Virus record (IMG/VR): IMGVR_UViG_3300025789_000026
Coordinates: 1 to 64,000 of that record
Strand: one strand, 5' to 3'
DNA: 64,000 bases
Source of the DNA: a virus
Each line of letters begins with the position of its first letter. Within the stretch, counting starts at the first letter, position 1. Below, in pieces: positions 60,140-64,000 of the stretch. The notes beneath the pieces were generated by a model. The model did not search any database. It worked only from the letters and a program-made list of their open reading frames with translations, and was not told the origin of the DNA. Position numbers and translations under genes: made by a program.

Positions 60140-60383
60140 AGCTGAATTATGGGAAGAAATATTTCTTTGTACACAACATATGAATGTAACTTATGCTGAT
60201 GTTATTATGATGCCAACTTGCGAAAGAAGATTTTATTTAGGTTTATTAGTTAAAAAGAAAAATAAAGAAAGAGAAATGGTTGATGGGCAAAAAAATTCAA
60301 CTGGAAAGGGTAAAAGACAATCATCAATAAGTGGGAGTGCATTAAAAAGTAAAATAAAAACTGGTGAAATACCATTAAATTAA
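60120..60383 (+). CDS. C-terminal part of the tail assembly chaperone (reached by frameshift, probable)
   Basis: About 87 residues in the +1 frame: 'GLTFQYKAELWEEIFLCTQHMNVTYADVIMMPTCERRFYLGLLVKKKNKERE', followed by a Lys/Ser-rich tail. The 'Y.D...MP..ER.FYL..L.K' pattern matches the second half of gp26-like proteins. The frame is open upstream only to a TTG at 60054, deep in the other gene, and the first in-frame ATG (60183) is within the conserved region. A frameshift extension is therefore more likely than an independent start. As in other tail chaperone pairs, a minority of ribosomes would make the fusion. Confidence 0.65.
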   Translation, partial: GLTFQYKAELWEEIFLCTQHMNVTYADVIMMPTCERRFYLGLLVKKKNKEREMVDGQKNSTGKGKRQSSISGSALKSKIKTGEIPLN

Positions 60384-60387
60384 AAAG

Positions 60388-60408
60388 AACCCCATATGGG
60401 GTTTTTTT
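60388..60408 (+). terminator. intrinsic terminator before the tape measure gene
   Basis: An 8-bp perfect stem (AACCCCAT / ATGGGGTT) followed by Ts, 5 bases after the chaperone stop. The tape measure gene then has its own late motif. Confidence 0.75.
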
Positions 60409-60415
60409 ATTTTAA

Positions 60416-60436
60416 GATATTTATATAAAAATAAAG
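60416..60436 (+). promoter_or_regulatory. late-type promoter motif of the tape measure gene
   Basis: GATATTTATATAAAAATAAA, ending 2-3 bases before the ATG. Confidence 0.5.
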
Positions 60437-60438
60437 TA

Positions 60439-63093
60439 ATGGCAGTTAACGAAAAAAATAATAGTGGTGGTAATGATGGTGGTAAAATTGTACCAAATAG
60501 TAAAGATTTACAAAATTCGGAACAATTAAGTAAAATAATTGACGAATGGGGTTCTAGTGCAGCTAAGTATGTTAGGATACTTAGAGAAACTCATGATGTT
60601 CAAGATTCAATTAAAAAAGATAGTTCAGAATACTTAGAGTATCTTAAAAAGTGGAAAAAAACACAAACTGAAATTAATTTTTTAGAAGAAAGATTATTAA
60701 AATTAAATAAAGAAAATAAAGAGGAAAACAATGAAAGGATTTCTCAGTTAATTAAACAAATAAATTATTTAAAGGAGCAAAATAATGAAATTAAAGAAGG
60801 TCTTGATTCTATTAATAAATGGAATTTAGGTCTTCAAATGTCAGGTAAAATACTTGCAAAAATACCAGATTTAATGATGTCTGGTTTTGGTATGATTAAA
60901 AATAGTGGTGTTTTTGAAATAGATAAAGCTATTAAAAAATCAGCATTAAGTTTAGGTGTTTTTAATGATAAAGCCAATGATTTTAGAGGTAATTTTTTCG
61001 ATGCTGTTGACCAAACTTCACAAATTGGTGGTAACATTGAACAAATGTCCAAAATGCAAAATGAATTCAGTGATGAATTAGGTAGGTCTGTTGAACTTGG
61101 TTCAAAGGGGTTAGTGGCTATGACTCAAATGGCTCAAGGTACTGGTTTAGGTGAAGAAGCCGTAATAAAATTGGCGGCTAGTTTTGATAAATTAGGTATG
61201 TCAGTTGAAGATGCTCGTGATTTTACCCAAGATACTTATCAAGAAGCTAGAAAATTAGGTCTTAAACCTAAAAAAATACTTAACGACATAACCAATAATA
61301 TGGATATGTTAAATAAGTATGATTTTAAAAATGGTGCCAAAGGTTTAGCTAAAATGGCTGAAACAGCTAATAAATTGGGAATTGAGATGAAAACAATTGA
61401 ACCAATGGCTGATAAGGCTTTTGATATTGAAGGTGCTGTTGAAATGTCAGCCCAATTACAAGTATTGGGTGGTAGTTTATCAAGTTTGGCAGACCCATTC
61501 AAATTAATGTATAAAGCACGTAATGATGTTGAAGGATTAACTCAAGATTTTGCTGATGCCGCAAAATCTTCAATGCATTTTGGTAAGAATGGTATAGAAA
61601 TGAACACATATGAGATGTCAAGACTTAGAGAGGCTGCTAAGGCTACTGGTGTTGAATATGATAAGATTGTTACTATGGGTAGAAACCAATTAAAATTAGA
61701 CGAAATTAAAAAAAGAATTAGTCTTTCTGGTGAACCCGATAAAGATTTAGAAGAATTTTTAGCTAATAAAGCACAAATTAGTAAAAATGGTGTAATAACC
61801 TTAAATATTAATGGTGATACTAAAGATATTAAAAATTTAAATAAGCAACAACTTATTAATGAAATGAATAGACAAAAAACTCTTTCGGAGTTGGCTGAAA
61901 ATTCAAAAAGTTTTGATGAGAGTATTGATGGGATTATTAATAAATTTAAAGTTGATTTTGCTAAAGGATTTTTAACAGATGAAAACATGAAACGTATTTC
62001 AAATGGGTTTAAAAAATTAACCGATACGTTAAGTGATAAAGGTTTTCAAGAAGCGATAATTGGTTTTGGTAAGGCAGTTGGAAAAGTATTTTCATTTGTT
62101 GTAGAGAATTGGAAATTAATTGCTGGTGTTTTTCTTGGTGGTAATATGGTAAAGGCTCTTTCAGATGTTGGACAATGGATTGAAAATGGAGTTTTACTTT
62201 CTGAAGGGTTTTTATTTGGAATGAAAAAAAATAATTTAATTAGCCTTACTGGTGGTGGTGGTGGTGGTGGTGGTGGCCCTACTGTAGGTGGTGGTTTAGG
62301 TGTTAGTGCCGCTAATGCAGCTACAACAGCTGAACAAGAAGGTATGATATTTGCTGAGGGTCAAGCTGCTAGAAATGTTACAAATATTAGTAACGATATA
62401 GGAGAAACTGGAACAAATACAATTAATAAAGTTGGTGGGGTTACAACACAAAGTGTTCAAAATGTTGAAAAAGCATCTACTAGTGTAATATCTAAAATTG
62501 GTAACGTTGCAAAAGGTACTTTAGGTGCTATTGGTGGTACTGTAACTGGTGGTCTTTTAGGTAGTGGTGCTTATGAGATGACTAGTGGAAAACAAGCTAA
62601 TAAAGGTGGTACATTTGGTGCGATAGCTGGTGGTGCTTTAGGTACTATTGGTGCTCTTTTATTAGCACAACCAGAATTAATCCCACTTTTTTCAACACTT
62701 GGTTCTTCAGCTGGTTCATATATTGGTAATAAAATTGGTGAGGTTAATGATGGGGTTGTATTTAATCCTAACGATAAATTTATGAAGGTTAATGATGGTA
62801 CGATGATTGCTGGTACTAATGTTAATGGTAATAAAGATTTAGCTAGAGTATTGGGTTCACAACAAGTTAACGCACCATCAACACCTATTAATTCATTACC
62901 AGGTAATTTAAATGTACAATTAGGTGATTTAAAAATAAATGGCTCAATTGAATTAAAATTAGGTAATAATATAACTCAAGAATTGGGTACTCAATTGATA
63001 AATGACCCATCATTTATCAGAAATATATCAAGATTAGTTAACCAGGCTACTCAAACATCTGTTTCTGGTAAACCTGGTTTAGTTAAAAGCTAA
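60439..63093 (+). CDS. tape measure protein (gp29-like)
   Basis: 884 residues, largely helical. A coiled coil at about 45-120 ('SSEYLEYLKKWKKTQTEINFLEERLLKLNKENKEE') is followed by a long alpha-rich region with the phage tape-measure style 'LGKLGMSVEDA..', 'AKMAETANKLGIEMKTIEPMADKAFDIEGA'. A Gly9-like run is near residue 612. Hydrophobic Gly/Ala segments around 690-775 ('GTLGAIGGTVTGGLLGSGAYEM', 'GTFGAIAGGALGTIGALLLAQPELIPLFSTLGSSAGSYIG') could insert into the cell membrane at injection. Its place after the tail chaperone fits the role. It sets the tail length and occupies the tube lumen. Confidence 0.78.
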   Translation: MAVNEKNNSGGNDGGKIVPNSKDLQNSEQLSKIIDEWGSSAAKYVRILRETHDVQDSIKKDSSEYLEYLKKWKKTQTEINFLEERLLKLNKENKEENNERISQLIKQINYLKEQNNEIKEGLDSINKWNLGLQMSGKILAKIPDLMMSGFGMIKNSGVFEIDKAIKKSALSLGVFNDKANDFRGNFFDAVDQTSQIGGNIEQMSKMQNEFSDELGRSVELGSKGLVAMTQMAQGTGLGEEAVIKLAASFDKLGMSVEDARDFTQDTYQEARKLGLKPKKILNDITNNMDMLNKYDFKNGAKGLAKMAETANKLGIEMKTIEPMADKAFDIEGAVEMSAQLQVLGGSLSSLADPFKLMYKARNDVEGLTQDFADAAKSSMHFGKNGIEMNTYEMSRLREAAKATGVEYDKIVTMGRNQLKLDEIKKRISLSGEPDKDLEEFLANKAQISKNGVITLNINGDTKDIKNLNKQQLINEMNRQKTLSELAENSKSFDESIDGIINKFKVDFAKGFLTDENMKRISNGFKKLTDTLSDKGFQEAIIGFGKAVGKVFSFVVENWKLIAGVFLGGNMVKALSDVGQWIENGVLLSEGFLFGMKKNNLISLTGGGGGGGGGPTVGGGLGVSAANAATTAEQEGMIFAEGQAARNVTNISNDIGETGTNTINKVGGVTTQSVQNVEKASTSVISKIGNVAKGTLGAIGGTVTGGLLGSGAYEMTSGKQANKGGTFGAIAGGALGTIGALLLAQPELIPLFSTLGSSAGSYIGNKIGEVNDGVVFNPNDKFMKVNDGTMIAGTNVNGNKDLARVLGSQQVNAPSTPINSLPGNLNVQLGDLKINGSIELKLGNNITQELGTQLINDPSFIRNISRLVNQATQTSVSGKPGLVKS

Positions 63094-63123
63094 TAAATAT
63101 TTAAAAAAATAATTAAAAATAAG

Positions 63124-63154
63124 TTGATTTTATAATTTTTTTTACGTATATTTG
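63124..63154 (+). promoter_or_regulatory. Bacteroidota-type promoter downstream of the tape measure gene
   Basis: TTG at 63124-63126, exactly 20 bases, then TATATTTG at 63147-63154. No start codon follows before a terminator. Confidence 0.65.
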
Positions 63155-63246
63155 CATATAATATATTAAATAACAACTATTAAATAACTATATAATTATA
63201 GATTATAATTATTATTATAATTACAATAAAAAATATAAAATAAAAT
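63155..63246 (+). ncRNA. possible short transcript between promoter and terminator
   Basis: About 90 very AT-rich bases lie between a full-consensus promoter and an intrinsic terminator. They hold no ATG and a partial direct repeat (TATTAAATAAC, twice, about 63164-63189). This may be a small RNA of about 110 bases, or a decayed gene site (for example a lost endonuclease gene). Nothing in the sequence shows a function. Confidence 0.22.
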
Positions 63247-63276
63247 ATAGGCCCTAAATGGGTCTATTTTATTTTA
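63247..63276 (+). terminator. intrinsic terminator
   Basis: An 8-bp stem (ATAGGCCC / GGGTCTAT, one G-T pair) with a TAAAT loop and a TTTTATTTTAT tail. Confidence 0.7.
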
Positions 63277-63310
63277 TACAACCTTTATTTTGTTAAATTT
63301 TTTTATATAA

Positions 63311-63328
63311 TACTATTTATATAAAAAG
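63311..63328 (+). promoter_or_regulatory. late-type promoter motif
   Basis: TACTATTTATATAAAAAG, 9 bases before the ATG; the first A of the core is C here. Confidence 0.4.
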
Positions 63329-63337
63329 ATTTATACT

Positions 63338-64000
63338 ATGCCATTGTATTATAATACATCAATACCAACAGATAGTACTCGTAATACTATAAATAGTGTT
63401 ACTGTTGGTACAGTAACTGGTAATGATATTCGTGACTTCTTATTAAGTAAAAATATCATAAACCCTATTAAATATCCACAGAAAGCTATATTTCAAGGAA
63501 CTGGACCACTTGGTGGTGAACCAGTATTAGATACATTTGCTAATAATGGTGATTCGGTAATTAATCAATTACCAATCGAATCTGAGACTTTTCGTTATGA
63601 AAATAATGTTATTAATAATAGATTTGTTAATTCTGATGGGTTACCACCAACATTTGTTAAAATTGAATACCAACTAATAGAATCTAATCCAGATTATCCA
63701 ACATCACCAAATCCAGATAATGGTACAACTGATTATTATAAAGAAGATAGAAATAAATATGGTATTTTACCTAAATCTAATTTATTATCGTATAGAGAAA
63801 AATCTACATTAAAGAATTTATATGTTGATAATACTAAACAAGTTGATGTATCAGATTATATTGTACTTCAACCAATTAATACTAATTCTCAAATAAGTGG
63901 TGGTTATTTAGATAAATATGGTGGGATAAACTTAGGTCAAGGTGTAGCAGTTCAAGCCGCTAATATTTTAGGTAGTGCAATTAATGGTCAAGGTATTGGT
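63338..64000 (+). CDS. tail/baseplate protein, partial (runs off the window)
   Basis: An open frame of 221 codons with no stop by the window's end, starting 'MPLYYNTSIPTDSTRNTINSV' and continuing '...TGNDIRDFLLSKNIINPIKYPQKAIFQGTGPLGGEPVLDTF'. A Pro/Asn/Asp-rich region ('ESNPDYPTSPNPDNGTTDYYKEDRNKYG') and 'GGYLDKYGGINLGQGVAVQAANILGSAINGQGIG' follow. Its position right after the tape measure gene suggests a baseplate, hub or tail-tip component. No family is recognised from the part visible. Confidence 0.6.
   Translation, partial: MPLYYNTSIPTDSTRNTINSVTVGTVTGNDIRDFLLSKNIINPIKYPQKAIFQGTGPLGGEPVLDTFANNGDSVINQLPIESETFRYENNVINNRFVNSDGLPPTFVKIEYQLIESNPDYPTSPNPDNGTTDYYKEDRNKYGILPKSNLLSYREKSTLKNLYVDNTKQVDVSDYIVLQPINTNSQISGGYLDKYGGINLGQGVAVQAANILGSAINGQGIG

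Overview
This window is part of the genome of a contractile-tailed, T4-like bacteriophage, or a prophage of one. It encodes a tail sheath, a tail tube, a tape measure protein, a gp26/gp51-like tail assembly chaperone, gp13-like and gp15-like head-tail joining proteins, many tail-fibre/adhesin proteins and a family B DNA polymerase. The base composition is strongly AT-rich throughout. The host is probably a member of the Bacteroidota. Seven spacers carry the Bacteroidota housekeeping promoter (a -33 TTG/TTTG, exactly 20 bases, then TAnnTTTG or a one-base variant), and Shine-Dalgarno sequences are essentially absent. A second motif, close to GATATTTATAAtAAA, sits just upstream of most structural genes on both strands. 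It contains the reverse complement of the T4 late -10 box and is probably the phage's late promoter.

Layout. 31-6058 (minus): a GIY-YIG homing endonuclease, a degenerate HD-domain protein, two unknown proteins and a glycosyltransferase that is interrupted twice, by an intein and, near its N-terminus, by a frameshifted VSR-type homing endonuclease. 6165-9108 (minus): a compact operon of five proteins, including a WYL-like/TS-N (EF-Ts UBA) fusion. 9172-23778 (plus): a long array of fibre genes, comprising a 1799-residue fibre ending in an S74 self-cleaving chaperone, three tandem LamG-like paralogues and several repeat-rich fibres. 23906-28582 (plus): DNA polymerase B with an intein in motif C. 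28632-34039 (minus): a gp13-like neck protein, a glutaredoxin and a SNF2 helicase carrying two inteins. 34151-42327 (plus): a conserved structural protein, a gp15-like tail terminator and a second fibre/adhesin array with YadA-like repeats. 42367-45396 (plus): two glycosyltransferases, a sulfotransferase and an APS kinase, tightly packed. 45486-64000 (plus): a sheath with a giant insertion, a VSR-type endonuclease, two unknown proteins, the tube, another VSR-type endonuclease, the tail assembly chaperone with a likely programmed frameshift, the tape measure and the start of a further tail gene.

The most interesting points are these. (1) A probable PAPS-making and sulfate-transferring cassette sits beside two glycosyltransferases, between adhesin genes and a sheath gene that carries about 1280 extra Thr/Ser/Asn/Gly-rich residues. 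Together these suggest sulfated glycan decoration of virion or host surface. (2) All three VSR-type homing endonuclease genes are flanked by a short, diverged second copy of one end of the gene they interrupt or follow (glycosyltransferase 5' end, sheath 3' end, tube 3' end). (3) Four LAGLIDADG inteins interrupt three genes, at catalytic motifs of the polymerase and helicase. (4) The tail chaperone appears to need a +1 or -2 ribosomal frameshift at a seven-T run.
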